Counted from the stretch's first letter, positions 54,140 through 63,270 are shown. The stretch is DNA of 64,000 nucleotides from Lachnospiraceae bacterium (GCA_910575105.1 CAJTDK010000010.1:1-64000); one strand, 5' to 3'. The notes: generated by a model not told the origin, from the letters alone. Numbers and translations: made by a program.

Positions 54140-55591
54140 TTACTGCTCTTTCTCTGCTTCGGGTCCCCTGGCTTCCTTCTCCAGGTCCTCCACCACTTTC
54201 TCAACGATCTCTTCCATAACGGCATCTGCCCCGTCTGCTGCGCTGCCGCCTCCAAAATGCTCCCGGCCGCTCATATAGCAGCCATCGTCATCCACATAAC
54301 TTACCGGATCGTACATCTTCGAGGACGCCGGGAGGTTCTTCCGCTCAAGCTTGCTGTTCAAGATCAGCTCCGCCACATAATAGAGCACTGCAAATGCAGG
54401 AACACCCATGACCATCCCCACGAATCCGAATAAGCCTCCGCCAAGCAGAATGGCAACGATAACCCAGAATGCAGACAGCCCCGTGGAATTGCCAAGAATC
54501 TTCGGTCCCAGGATATTTCCGTCGAACTGCTGCAGCACCAGGATAAAGATAATAAAATACAGCCCCTTCATGGGATCGCTCAGCATGATCAGTATAGTGC
54601 TGGGAACCGCCCCTATGTAAGGCCCGAAGAACGGGATCACATTCGTCACGCCCACGATCACACTGATCAGCACGATATACGGCATATCCAGAACCGACAG
54701 GCCGAAAAAGCACAGCACCCCGATAATCGCCGAATCAATGATCTTACCGATGACAAACCCGCCGAATATTTCATTGCTCTTCGTCGTAAAATGAAGGATC
54801 ATATTGGCCCTGTGAGGGGAAAACAGCGCATAAACACTCTTTTTGCACTGTGAGGTAAATGTCTCCTTGCTAAACAGAATATATATAGATACGATCAGCC
54901 CAATCAAAAAATCAAACACTGTATTAATTACATTGATCACACCCACCGTCAGGTTGGACATCAGCTCATTAGTCTTCGTCAGAAGATCCGTACGAAGCCA
55001 AGTCTCCAGCATATGGGTGCCCTCCTCCACCGCCGTCTTTAAAAAAGCGCTGGTAGTAGAATCACTAGTCGCCATATCGTTGAGCTGGTTCACCAGATCA
55101 TTAAGCTGCCCCGGCAGCGTAAAGATCATATTGCGGATACTAAAATAAAGCTCTGGTATAAGGAGATTGCACAGTGCGACGATCAGGCAGATCAGCACAA
55201 GCACCGCTGTAAGCACGCCCAGCCCGCGGGAAATACCTGCGGCGCTCTCCTTCTTTTTCATCTTCTTTTCTAAGACTGGCAAAAGGTACTTGTCCACATT
55301 TTTCACGATCGGGTTCAGCAGATAGGCAATGACACAGCCGTAGATCACCGGCTTTAACACATCGATCACCCTGCTGAGCATATCGGAAAGGTTCGTCAGC
55401 CTGAGCAGGGCGAAATAGAACAAAATACTTGCGGCCACTACAAGAAATATGGTGATCCCCCTGCCGAACTGCTGTCTGAGCTTCGACGGCCCCTTAGTGC
55501 CAAGCTTCGGCCTGGCGCTGTAGTACGCATTCTCCCCGCCGTAGTCCCTTTTCTCCCTTTTTTCGTTCCCTGGTCTGTCCTTTTCTTCCAT
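54140..55591 (-). CDS. AI-2E family transporter (PerM/YtvI-like)
   Basis: The 483-residue protein has about eight helices with the family core TNVIPFFGPYIGAVPS and the C-terminal LGPKILGNSTGLSAFWVIVAILLGGGLFGFVGMVMGVP. A 60-residue charged cytoplasmic lead (EEKDRPGNEKREKRDYGGEN) precedes the first helix, and a 70-residue polar tail ends the protein. Members export small molecules or act as Na/H antiporters; the substrate is unknown. The ATG at 55591 follows AGAGGAAATTGTG. Confidence 0.88.
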   Translation of the reverse strand: MEEKDRPGNEKREKRDYGGENAYYSARPKLGTKGPSKLRQQFGRGITIFLVVAASILFYFALLRLTNLSDMLSRVIDVLKPVIYGCVIAYLLNPIVKNVDKYLLPVLEKKMKKKESAAGISRGLGVLTAVLVLICLIVALCNLLIPELYFSIRNMIFTLPGQLNDLVNQLNDMATSDSTTSAFLKTAVEEGTHMLETWLRTDLLTKTNELMSNLTVGVINVINTVFDFLIGLIVSIYILFSKETFTSQCKKSVYALFSPHRANMILHFTTKSNEIFGGFVIGKIIDSAIIGVLCFFGLSVLDMPYIVLISVIVGVTNVIPFFGPYIGAVPSTILIMLSDPMKGLYFIIFILVLQQFDGNILGPKILGNSTGLSAFWVIVAILLGGGLFGFVGMVMGVPAFAVLYYVAELILNSKLERKNLPASSKMYDPVSYVDDDGCYMSGREHFGGGSAADGADAVMEEIVEKVVEDLEKEARGPEAEKEQ

Positions 55592-55656
55592 CACAATTTC
55601 CTCTTCTCTAAAACAGTTAATTGTAATTATACTATTGGAATACTCCTTCGTCAACT

Positions 55657-55688
55657 AAAAAGGAACCCCTTTTCCGGCGTTCCTTTTT
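55657..55688 (-). terminator. Terminator between the DUF1540 gene and the AI-2E-type gene
   Basis: AAAAAGGAAC and GTTCCTTTTT form a 10-bp stem with a 12-base loop, ending in U on both sides. Confidence 0.75.
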
Positions 55689-55734
55689 ATCAAGTGGCTG
55701 TCCGCTTTGTGGCCAGCACATACGAAAATCCATT

Positions 55735-56061
55735 TTACTTCGTTTTGCATCCACAAGTAAATGTGGCACATTCTGTCTGCTCACACTGACATGCCCGGCT
55801 TCCCTCCACGCTGATCTTACCGGCATGGCAACGGCACTCGTCGTTGTACTTGCAGTCTGTCGCCTTACAGTCGATACTGCTTGTCGGGGATGCGGTTCCT
55901 GTTACGTTGCTGTAGCTGTCGCCTTTTCGCTCCTCAAAGCTGTCGCAGCAGGTCTCCTCTGACGACTTCGCCTGGTTGCCTCCCACGCGGATCCCGTCAA
56001 GGTCACAGTAAAAATCCTTGTTATGCAGACATGTCTGTACGGTACATCTTAATTCCGGCAT
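55735..56061 (-). CDS. DUF1540 protein with two Cys-rich repeats
   Basis: The 108-residue protein holds two DUF1540 units, CTVQTCLHNKDFYCDLDGI...CCDSFEE and CKATDCKYNDECRCHAGKI...CQCEQTECATF, joined by a Ser/Thr-rich linker. The regular cysteines suggest metal binding. Function is unknown. It lies between thrS and the AI-2E-type gene with its own terminator. Confidence 0.87.
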   Translation of the reverse strand: MPELRCTVQTCLHNKDFYCDLDGIRVGGNQAKSSEETCCDSFEERKGDSYSNVTGTASPTSSIDCKATDCKYNDECRCHAGKISVEGSRACQCEQTECATFTCGCKTK

Positions 56062-56131
56062 AAATCTACCTCCTCCTTATACTGATATCGAGGTTATTAT
56101 GCCCTTTATTCTAAAATTTACCCGCAAAATA

Positions 56132-58057
56132 TTAATCTTCCTTTGTTACTTCCCGGATAGCTCTTTTTGCGATCTCTTCCTTCACGGAGCTGATAAACGC
56201 CCCAAGGTCTTTCTGGCCTTCGTCTCCCGCAAAACGGCTTCTCACAGCCACTTTCTTTTCTTCCTCCTCCTTCGCTCCCACAACGAGCATATAAGGAATC
56301 TTGTTCATCTGAGCCTCGCGGATCTTGTAGCCGATCTTCTCCGCCCTTGTATCAATCTCTGCACGGATACCCGCCTCTTCTAGAGTATGGAATACCTGAT
56401 TTGCATAATCCATATATTTGTCGGAGATCGGGAGTACCTTTACCTGCACCGGGGCAAGCCATGTGGGGAATGCACCGGCAAAATGTTCGATGAGGATTCC
56501 GATAAAACGCTCGATGGAACCGAAAGCCACACGGTGGATCATGATCGGGCGGTGCTTCTCCCCGTCTGCTCCCGTATACTCAAGGTCAAAGCGCTGAGGC
56601 ATCTGCATATCTAGCTGGATCGTCCCGCACTGCCATGTCCTTCCGATAGAATCCTCCAGATGGAAATCAATCTTCGGGCCATAGAATGCGCCGTCGCCTT
56701 CATTTACCACATAGTCAACCCCCAGATCATCAAGTGCTCCCCGAAGCCCCTCTGTAGCTATCTCCCAATCCTCGTCGCTTCCCATGCTGTCCTCCGGACG
56801 GGTGGAAAGCTCTACATGGTATTTGAAGCCGAACAGACTGTATACCTCGTCGATCAGCCCTGCCACACCCTTGATCTCCTCCCGGATCTGCTCTGGTGTC
56901 ATAAAGATATGGGCATCATCTTGGGTAAAGCAGCGTACACGCATCAGCCCATGGAGCTGGCCGGATTTCTCGTGGCGGTGGACAATTCCCAGCTCTCCGG
57001 CACGAAGCGGAAGATCCTTATAAGAGCGCGGCTCTGATTTGTACACCAGCATACCGCCCGGGCAGTTCATCGGTTTTACCGCAAAATCCTCCTCATCGAT
57101 GACCGTCGTATACATATTGTCCTTATAGTGATCCCAGTGGCCCGAATTCTCCCACAGGTGTCTGCTCAGGATAATCGGCGTTGCGATCTCCACATATCCT
57201 TTTTTCTTATGCAGGTCTCTCCAGTAATCCAGCAGCGTGTTCTTAAGCACCATACCCTTAGGCAGGAAGAACGGGAATCCCGGTCCCTCCTCGCACATCA
57301 TGAATAATCCCAGCTCTCTTCCCAGCTTTCTGTGGTCACGCTTTCTCGCCTCCTCCATCATGTGCAGATACTCGTCAAGCTCTGCCTTCTTCGGATAAGC
57401 CACACCATAGATCCTTGTCAGCATCTTATTCTTCTCATTGCCCCTCCAGTATGCCCCTGCGAGGCTTGTCAGCTTGAACGCCTTGACCGCTTTTGTAGAC
57501 ATCAGGTGCGGGCCCGCACACAGGTCAGTGAACTCTCCCTGACTGTAAAAGCTGATCTCCTCGCCCTCCGGCAGATCCTCGATAAGCTCTACTTTATAAG
57601 GCTCGTCCTTCTCCTTAAAATACGCGATCGCATCTTCCCTTGATTTAGTAAACCGCTGAAGCGTAAGATTCTCCTTCACGATCTTTTTCATCTCCGCCTC
57701 GATCTTCTCCAGATCCTCCGTTGTAAACGGTGTCTCCCGGTCCAGATCGTAGTAAAATCCATTGGCAATGGACGGACCGATAGCAAGCTTCGTCTCCGGG
57801 TACAGCCGCTTGACCGCCTGCGCCATAATATGGGAAGCCGTGTGGTTGAAGGCTCCCTTTCCACCCTCTGAATCAAAGGTCAGGATCTCCAGTTCGCAGT
57901 CCTTCGTAAGCTCTGTACGCAGGTCAACCGTCTCACCGTCCACCTTCGCCGAGGTCGCCGCCCTCGCTAAGCCCTCGCTGATATCCTTCGCAATATCAAG
58001 CACAGACACCGCTCCCTCATATTCCTTCACTGTTCCGCCTTTTAATGTAATCTTCAT
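56132..58057 (-). CDS. thrS: Threonyl-tRNA synthetase
   Basis: The 641-residue enzyme charges tRNA-Thr. It has the N-terminal TGS domain, the editing domain (HTASHIMAQAV, TDLCAGPHL), class II catalytic motifs with zinc ligands (PMNCPGGM, RHEKSGQLHGLMRVRCFTQDDAHIF) and a C-terminal anticodon-binding domain. I chose the ATG at 58057 after AAGGAAGATAGAT. It follows a thioesterase-like gene by 66 bases, and both are downstream of a Thr T-box. Confidence 0.98.
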   Translation of the reverse strand: MKITLKGGTVKEYEGAVSVLDIAKDISEGLARAATSAKVDGETVDLRTELTKDCELEILTFDSEGGKGAFNHTASHIMAQAVKRLYPETKLAIGPSIANGFYYDLDRETPFTTEDLEKIEAEMKKIVKENLTLQRFTKSREDAIAYFKEKDEPYKVELIEDLPEGEEISFYSQGEFTDLCAGPHLMSTKAVKAFKLTSLAGAYWRGNEKNKMLTRIYGVAYPKKAELDEYLHMMEEARKRDHRKLGRELGLFMMCEEGPGFPFFLPKGMVLKNTLLDYWRDLHKKKGYVEIATPIILSRHLWENSGHWDHYKDNMYTTVIDEEDFAVKPMNCPGGMLVYKSEPRSYKDLPLRAGELGIVHRHEKSGQLHGLMRVRCFTQDDAHIFMTPEQIREEIKGVAGLIDEVYSLFGFKYHVELSTRPEDSMGSDEDWEIATEGLRGALDDLGVDYVVNEGDGAFYGPKIDFHLEDSIGRTWQCGTIQLDMQMPQRFDLEYTGADGEKHRPIMIHRVAFGSIERFIGILIEHFAGAFPTWLAPVQVKVLPISDKYMDYANQVFHTLEEAGIRAEIDTRAEKIGYKIREAQMNKIPYMLVVGAKEEEEKKVAVRSRFAGDEGQKDLGAFISSVKEEIAKRAIREVTKED

Positions 58058-58123
58058 ATCTATCTTCCTTTCTTTTATTATTGCCCTTTTCTTTATCATT
58101 TATCGGCCATCCGCCTGCGCAGT

Positions 58124-58549
58124 CTATTTTTCCGCCTTCCTGTGGGCCTCCAGCGCTTTCATAAACAAATTGTGGATCTGCGGGCACGACTGCTTAAGCG
58201 ACAGCGGCCTGCCCGTCCGCTCCAGAAAGCAGTGCCTTGACACTCCCTTACAGTGCACCTTCCCAGTCCTGTTGCACACGACCTCATAGCCTACCATAAG
58301 CTTAATACCGTTATATTCCTTTACCCAGGACTCGATCTGTACGGAATCTCCGAAATGCAGCATCCGCAGATAACTGGCCTCCACAGAGAGCACCGGGCTT
58401 ATGATCCCCTGCTCCTCCATCTTATCATATCCAAGCCCCATCTGCTCCATATAGTCAATCCTTGCTTCCTCAAACCACCGGATATAATTAGAATGGTGGA
58501 CAATCCCCATCTGGTCCGTCTCATAGTAAAATACCTTCCGCCTGTACAT
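58124..58549 (-). CDS. Hotdog-fold acyl-CoA thioesterase (YbgC/4HBT-like)
   Basis: The 141-residue protein has VFYYETDQMGIVHHSNYIRWFEEARIDYMEQMGL, the YbgC/4-hydroxybenzoyl-CoA thioesterase signature with catalytic Asp. Enzymes of this type cleave acyl-CoA or acyl-ACP. I set the start at 58549, 8 bases after GGAGG; an ATG two codons upstream overlaps the site too closely. It lies between the T-box and thrS, so it should be made when charged tRNA-Thr is low. Substrate unknown. Confidence 0.88.
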   Translation of the reverse strand: MYRRKVFYYETDQMGIVHHSNYIRWFEEARIDYMEQMGLGYDKMEEQGIISPVLSVEASYLRMLHFGDSVQIESWVKEYNGIKLMVGYEVVCNRTGKVHCKGVSRHCFLERTGRPLSLKQSCPQIHNLFMKALEAHRKAEK

Positions 58550-58609
58550 CGTCATCACCTCCAATGCTTTATCCTTCCAAGTAATCCTTAATTCCTTCAG
58601 TTTCTTATT

Positions 58610-58870
58610 CTCCCCAAAACAAAATAATCCCTTACAGCACAATAAACTGTAAGGGACGAGTCATCTTATCTCGCGGTTCCACCCTGCTTGAACCGGCCAA
58701 ATTGCCGGAGCCACTTCATTATGACGGTAACGGAGTCGCCGGGCTGTTTTGCAGCCGCTCAGAGGTGGTCTTCAAACGGTGCCAAGATAAAGGGCTTGCA
58801 GCCTTAGGCCCCTCTCTCTGCAATCTCTTTCCCATCTTACTCTTCTCTTCAACGCTTTTTCATTTCTTTA
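58610..58870 (-). ncRNA. Threonine T-box leader
   Basis: The leader has the T-box sequence GGGTGGAACCGCG (58672-58684) and a terminator with arms CCCTTACAG/CTGTAAGGG (58629-58655) followed by ATTATTTTG. In Stem I, GAAG-ACC-A gives ACC, a Thr codon, at 58767-58769 as the specifier. Uncharged tRNA-Thr would favour the antiterminator and expression of the thioesterase-like gene and thrS. Confidence 0.95.
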
Positions 58871-58872
58871 AT

Positions 58873-58900
58873 ATTATATCACCGAATCTCATTTTGTCAA
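58873..58900 (-). promoter_or_regulatory. Promoter of the thrS operon
   Basis: TTGACA and TATAAT, both consensus, with a 16-base spacer, directly upstream of the T-box leader. Confidence 0.85.
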
Positions 58901-58953
58901 TAAAGAGATTCTATGTTACTATCCGCTCTGTGACCGAGAGCAATCCTATCCTG

Positions 58954-59460
58954 CTACTTCCCGCAGCATTTTTTATATTTCTTGCCAGAGCCGCACGGAC
59001 ACGGATCGTTGCGCCCGATCTTCTTCTCCTTGCGGATGGTCGTGGATTCCTTCTGCTCCTTATAAAGACGCTTAAGCTCCTCCTCCGTGTAGATCTCCTT
59101 CCACTGGGGCAGATTATACAGCCAGTCCGCCTTCGCCGCGACCATATTCTTATAAAGCCTGGCCTTATCAAAAGCAAGGCTTACCTCTGTATCTTCATCC
59201 ATGGTCTCAATAGGATTCTCTACCTTAAGACTCTCGTTGATGCCGTCTAAGAAGCCGACCATCGTCATCACTTCCTGCCCGTATTTTTCAGCAAGTCCTT
59301 TTACTGTCCCTTTCACTTCCTCGTCGGGATTCGCAAGAAGCTGCTCATAGATCTCCTTCTCGATCTGGAAATAACTCCCCCAGAATCTCTGAAGCGTTCC
59401 TCTGTCAGCGCTCTCATCATACGCGATATCTCTCCACTGTTCTAATAATGTACGGCTCAT
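58954..59460 (-). CDS. SEC-C motif protein
   Basis: The 168-residue protein is helical and ends with the zinc-binding SEC-C motif [21 protein letters not shown], the same as the SecA tail. The rest has no family I know. Stand-alone SEC-C proteins are often thought to contact ribosomes or SecB-like partners, but this is not established here. The region between it and the 59.6 kb gene includes a GTTACTG/CAGTAAC repeat. Confidence 0.88.
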   Translation of the reverse strand: MSRTLLEQWRDIAYDESADRGTLQRFWGSYFQIEKEIYEQLLANPDEEVKGTVKGLAEKYGQEVMTMVGFLDGINESLKVENPIETMDEDTEVSLAFDKARLYKNMVAAKADWLYNLPQWKEIYTEEELKRLYKEQKESTTIRKEKKIGRNDPCPCGSGKKYKKCCGK

Positions 59461-59515
59461 ATTCCTATACTCCTTTGTGTTATATTTGCTTTTTTATGAT
59501 ATTTCGCTTATAATG

Positions 59516-59539
59516 GTTACTGTTCACTATAGCAGTAAC
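59516..59539. repeat. Short GTTACTG/CAGTAAC element
   Basis: GTTACTGTTCAC begins a 24-bp stretch that ends with GCAGTAAC; the ends are inverted copies. It lies between divergent genes. Confidence 0.5.
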
Positions 59540-59596
59540 TTATCATGTACTTCATTAGTATACTAAAATCCAACTTAGATGTAAAGGAGGATTCTT

Positions 59597-59809
59597 ATGA
59601 AAAAAATGAAACAGATTCTTGCGCTCACCGGTGCTCTCCTTCTGTTCTCCATGTACGCCGCCACCCTCGTGCTGGCGCTCATCGGCTCTGACCGCGCCCT
59701 GACGCTCCTTAAGGCCGCCATCGTCTGCACCGTCATCGTCCCGGTCTTCCTCTATGCATATATCCTCGTCTACCGGGTCTTAAAAAAGGATTCATCAGAC
59801 GGCGAATAG
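59597..59809 (+). CDS. Small two-helix membrane protein
   Basis: The 70-residue protein has two hydrophobic helices (about 8-29 and 38-61) joined by a short charged turn and a polar tail KKDSSDGE. The ATG follows AAAGGAGGATTCTT and a clear terminator lies downstream, which support a real gene. I do not recognise the family. Confidence 0.75.
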   Translation: MKKMKQILALTGALLLFSMYAATLVLALIGSDRALTLLKAAIVCTVIVPVFLYAYILVYRVLKKDSSDGE

Positions 59810-59834
59810 ATCTTCTTTAGAGGCTCAGGCTTTA

Positions 59835-59871
59835 AAAGAGCAGGCTCCCCATATACAGGGCCTGCTCTTTT
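59835..59871 (+). terminator. Terminator after the small membrane protein gene
   Basis: AAAGAGCAGGC and GCCTGCTCTTTT arms followed by TTTT. Confidence 0.8.
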
Positions 59872-59937
59872 TCCACCCCCGGCAGACATACAGGTGCACG
59901 TCCCCTGCCGCCCGGGATATTCAATTCTTATGTATAA

Positions 59938-60093
59938 TCATATATTCAGTTCCGCGAAGATCCACTGTCTGTTTTCCGGTAAGATCAGCCCCTGTCTTCC
60001 CGCAGGGCTTTCTTCTCTGATGTTCTTCCTTCTGACAAGATATTCTTCTATCGATAAATTCTCCTTATTTCCGCTTTCTTTCTTTTGCCACAT
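59938..60093 (-). CDS. Small 51-53-residue protein of unknown function
   Basis: From the ATG at 60093 the frame encodes 51 residues, MWQKKESGNKENLSIEEYLV..., ending IFAELNI. AATGGAGGT lies 7 bases upstream; a second ATG two codons earlier is also in frame (53 residues). The composition is charged with no membrane segment. A sigma-E-like pair (GTCATACA, 16 bases, CATATACT at 60129-60158) lies just upstream. No family is known to me. Confidence 0.55.
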   Translation of the reverse strand: MWQKKESGNKENLSIEEYLVRRKNIREESPAGRQGLILPENRQWIFAELNI

Positions 60094-60250
60094 ATTCATA
60101 CCTCCATTCATTATACTCCGCTTCTATCAGTATATGAGCCTCCCCAAAAATGTATGACTCTTTTCTGAATACAACATCAGTATAAATCACAAATGTGGCG
60201 ATAATGTGTCACAATTCTGAAAACAAGCTAAAGAATTTCTTAATTAACGC

Positions 60251-61531
60251 TTACCTTTCCCGGTAAATGATATCCTCTCTTCCCGGCCCGTTAGAAACCA
60301 TGGTGATCGGATAACCGATCTGCTCCTCCACATACTCAATGTACCTGCGGCAGTTCTCCGGAAGCGCATCATACTCCCTGATGCCGCTGATATCGCACTT
60401 CCATCCCGGAAGTGTCTCAAGCACCGGCTTCGCCTTCTCAAGCAGATGGGTCGGCGGAAACTCCGTAGTCACCTTCCCGTCAATCTCGTACCCGATGCAG
60501 ACCGGGATCTCATCCAGATACCCCAGCACATCAAGCACGGTAAATGCTACATCGGTCGTCCCCTGTATCCGGCAGCCATACTTCGAAGCCACACAGTCAA
60601 ACCAGCCCATACGTCTCGGACGACCGGTAGTCGCACCAAACTCGCCGCCGTCTCCTCCCCGGCGTCTCAGCTCATCTGCTTCCTTCCCGAAGATCTCGCT
60701 GACAAATGCGCCCGCTCCCACTGCACTTGAATACGCCTTGCATACCGTGATAATCTTTTGGATCTCATAAGGCGGAATCCCCGCTCCGACCGCACCGTAG
60801 CCGGCCAGTGTGGAGGAAGACGTGACCATCGGGTAGATCCCGTGGTCAGGATCCTTAAGGGAACCAAGCTGGCCTTCTAAGAGGATATTCTTCCCTTCTT
60901 TAATGGCCTCGTGAAGATACAGAGACGTATCGCACACAAAAGGTTCTACCATCTCCTTATATTCCAAAAGCTCCTTATATAAATCATCCGGATGAATCAA
61001 TGGTTTATGGTAGAGGTGCTCTAAAAGAACATTCTTCTGTTCTGCCACCCGCACTACCTTCTCTTTCAGCAGTTCATCATCAAACAACTCGCTGACCTGA
61101 AAGCCTACTTTTGCATATTTGTCCGAATAAAACGGGGCGATCCCTGACTTGGTGGAGCCGAAAGATTTGCCGCCTAAGCGTTCCTCCTCATATGCATCAA
61201 AGTTCTTATGATAGGACATGACCATCTGCGCCCGGTCAGATACAAGGATCTTCGGCATCGGAACATTCCTGTCTACAATAGACTGCACTTCTTTAAATAA
61301 TACCGGAATATCCAGCGCAACGCCATTTCCAATGATGCTGGTCGTATGATCGTAGAACACTCCTGACGGCAGGGTGTGCAGCGCGAACTTGCCGTAATTA
61401 TTGATAATCGTATGCCCCGCATTGGCGCCGCCCTGGAAGCGCACGATAATATCAGCCTCTCTTGCAAGCATGTCTGTGATCTTGCCCTTGCCCTCATCGC
61501 CCCAGTTCGCTCCTACTACTGCTTTTACCAT
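60251..61531 (-). CDS. purA: Adenylosuccinate synthase
   Basis: The 426-residue enzyme joins IMP and aspartate with GTP, first step of AMP synthesis. It begins VKAVVGANWGDEGKGKITDMLA (GTP P-loop), with GGANAGHTI, and TTGRPRRMGWFD near 300, all standard. The start follows AGGAGGAATTCAT. It has a strong promoter and stands alone. Confidence 0.98.
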   Translation of the reverse strand: MVKAVVGANWGDEGKGKITDMLAREADIIVRFQGGANAGHTIINNYGKFALHTLPSGVFYDHTTSIIGNGVALDIPVLFKEVQSIVDRNVPMPKILVSDRAQMVMSYHKNFDAYEEERLGGKSFGSTKSGIAPFYSDKYAKVGFQVSELFDDELLKEKVVRVAEQKNVLLEHLYHKPLIHPDDLYKELLEYKEMVEPFVCDTSLYLHEAIKEGKNILLEGQLGSLKDPDHGIYPMVTSSSTLAGYGAVGAGIPPYEIQKIITVCKAYSSAVGAGAFVSEIFGKEADELRRRGGDGGEFGATTGRPRRMGWFDCVASKYGCRIQGTTDVAFTVLDVLGYLDEIPVCIGYEIDGKVTTEFPPTHLLEKAKPVLETLPGWKCDISGIREYDALPENCRRYIEYVEEQIGYPITMVSNGPGREDIIYRER

Positions 61532-61599
61532 ATGAATTCCTCCTGTGCGTCAACTCTAATGACCTTCAAATTAGCAGTTCCTTTGAAACCACCTTATGC

Positions 61600-61628
61600 A
61601 TTATACTATATTTTCCTATATCTGTAAA
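61600..61628 (-). promoter_or_regulatory. purA: purA promoter
   Basis: TTTACA and TATAAT are separated by 17 bases, about 70 bases before the start codon. Confidence 0.75.
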
Positions 61629-61634
61629 CTGTTT

Positions 61635-61661
61635 GTTACTGTCCGTGCCGCCTGCAGTAAC
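61635..61661. repeat. Short GTTACTG/CAGTAAC element
   Basis: GTTACTG and CAGTAAC are perfect inverted ends of a 27-bp stretch just past the cardiolipin synthase gene. Confidence 0.5.
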
Positions 61662-61665
61662 CCCT

Positions 61666-63228
61666 TTACATCAACGGTGCTACAAGGCGCAATACCTGCC
61701 CGGCTACCTTCGTGAGCATGGTCCGCTTCTTCACCTCCATGAGCGTCACCTTATGGCAGTGCCTGAGCGTCTGCTGGAAATCACGCTCGATCCGGTCGAT
61801 CTCCGAATTATTGTAGATGAACGCCCCGCACTCAAAATGCAGGTAAAGGCTGCGGTAATCTAAGTTTATCGTACCCACCGTAGCCGTGTCATCGTCACTG
61901 ACAAACACCTTGGCATGGACAAACCCCGGCGTGTACTCATATATCATAACGCCGCTCTCAATTAGCTCCTGATAATAGGTCTGGGCCACCACGAAAGCGT
62001 ACCATTTGTCCGGAATATGGGGCATGATGATGGCCACCTCGATCCCGCTTTTCGCGACCCGCGTCAGCGTCGTGATCATCTCATTGTCCAGGATCAAATA
62101 TGGCGTCATGATATGTACATATTTTTTCGCGTGGTTTAAGATATGGAAATAAACCTCTTCCCCCACATTTTCATGGTCAAAGGGACTGTCCGCGTAGGGA
62201 ATCACATACCCGTACTCCCTTTTAAGCTCCTTTCTCTTCGGCGTCAGATAACGCTTATAATTCTCCTGCCTGCGCTCAGTCACATTCCACATCTCCAGGA
62301 ACATCATGGTAAAGCTCTGCACCGCGTCCCCCTTGAGCATGACTGCCGTATCTTTCCAGTGGCCGAAACGTACCTTTTTATTGATGTACTCGTCCGCCAG
62401 ATTCACTCCTCCGGTAAATGCTGTTTTTCCGTCGATGACGCAGATCTTCCGGTGATCCCGGTTATTCTGGGTGGTCGACAGGAACGGCTTCACTGCATTG
62501 GCCATCTTACACTTGATGCCGAACTTCTTAAGCTGCTCCGGATAGCCGTAGGGAAGGAGGCTGATGGCACACATGCCGTCGTACATAAACCGCACTTCCA
62601 CGCCCTCCTCTGCCTTCTGCTTTAACACCTCCAGAAGAGTATCCCACATATATCCCTCATCAACAATAAAATATTCCATAAAGATGAACTTTTTCGCCTT
62701 CTTAAGCTCGTGCACCATATATTTGAACTTGTGCTCCCCCAAAGGAAAATATTTCACCGAAGTGTTGCGGTACGTGGGGAAATTAAGCCGGTTGGACAGG
62801 AAATAAGAAAGGTGCGCATTAGCTGATTTGCTGGCCCAGATAGCGTCCACCACATCCTGATCCTGCTGCATATAGGGCACCGTCTCCAACTTAAGCTCCG
62901 TGAGACGCTGCTGCATAAAGGATGTGCCCACCTGCATCTCCACATAGACATAAAACATAGTCCCCACGATCGGAAAGGCAAGTACGCACAGGATCCACGT
63001 AATCTTAAATGCTGGATTCCCCTTCCGATTGATGATATAAATAATCACCACCACCCGCAGGATCGTAAACACTCCGTATATGTAAAATGTATATTCCCGC
63101 AGATGAAAAGTAGTGGCTACAAACACACCAAACTGCATCAGTACCATCATGAGGAATATCCCTGAACGGCTGAATATAATACGGAATAATCCCCGCTTCG
63201 CACTTCCTGATGCTTCTCTTCTACTCAT
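61666..63228 (-). CDS. cls: Cardiolipin synthase
   Basis: The 520-residue membrane enzyme makes cardiolipin from two phosphatidylglycerols. Two N-terminal helices (about 18-35 and 42-66, then near 75-93) precede two phospholipase D domains with HRKICVIDGKTAFTGG and HAKVFVSDDDTATVGT. The size and order match Cls. The start follows AGGAGGAATCAG. Confidence 0.95.
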   Translation of the reverse strand: MSRREASGSAKRGLFRIIFSRSGIFLMMVLMQFGVFVATTFHLREYTFYIYGVFTILRVVVIIYIINRKGNPAFKITWILCVLAFPIVGTMFYVYVEMQVGTSFMQQRLTELKLETVPYMQQDQDVVDAIWASKSANAHLSYFLSNRLNFPTYRNTSVKYFPLGEHKFKYMVHELKKAKKFIFMEYFIVDEGYMWDTLLEVLKQKAEEGVEVRFMYDGMCAISLLPYGYPEQLKKFGIKCKMANAVKPFLSTTQNNRDHRKICVIDGKTAFTGGVNLADEYINKKVRFGHWKDTAVMLKGDAVQSFTMMFLEMWNVTERRQENYKRYLTPKRKELKREYGYVIPYADSPFDHENVGEEVYFHILNHAKKYVHIMTPYLILDNEMITTLTRVAKSGIEVAIIMPHIPDKWYAFVVAQTYYQELIESGVMIYEYTPGFVHAKVFVSDDDTATVGTINLDYRSLYLHFECGAFIYNNSEIDRIERDFQQTLRHCHKVTLMEVKKRTMLTKVAGQVLRLVAPLM

Positions 63229-63258
63229 CTGATTCCTCCTTTTTTCGTCTGTACATCT

Positions 63259-63270
63259 GTGAACAGTAAC
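63259..63270. repeat. Repeat end GTGAACAGTAAC
   Basis: The 12-base word is the reverse complement of the GTTACTGTTCAC left ends found at 59516 and, less the first base, at 24458. Confidence 0.5.

Noticed and set aside
59894-60157. Plus-strand open frame of 87 codons
   Set aside because: It lacks a ribosome site and overlaps the terminator side of the small membrane protein gene, while the opposite strand has a well-formed small gene.
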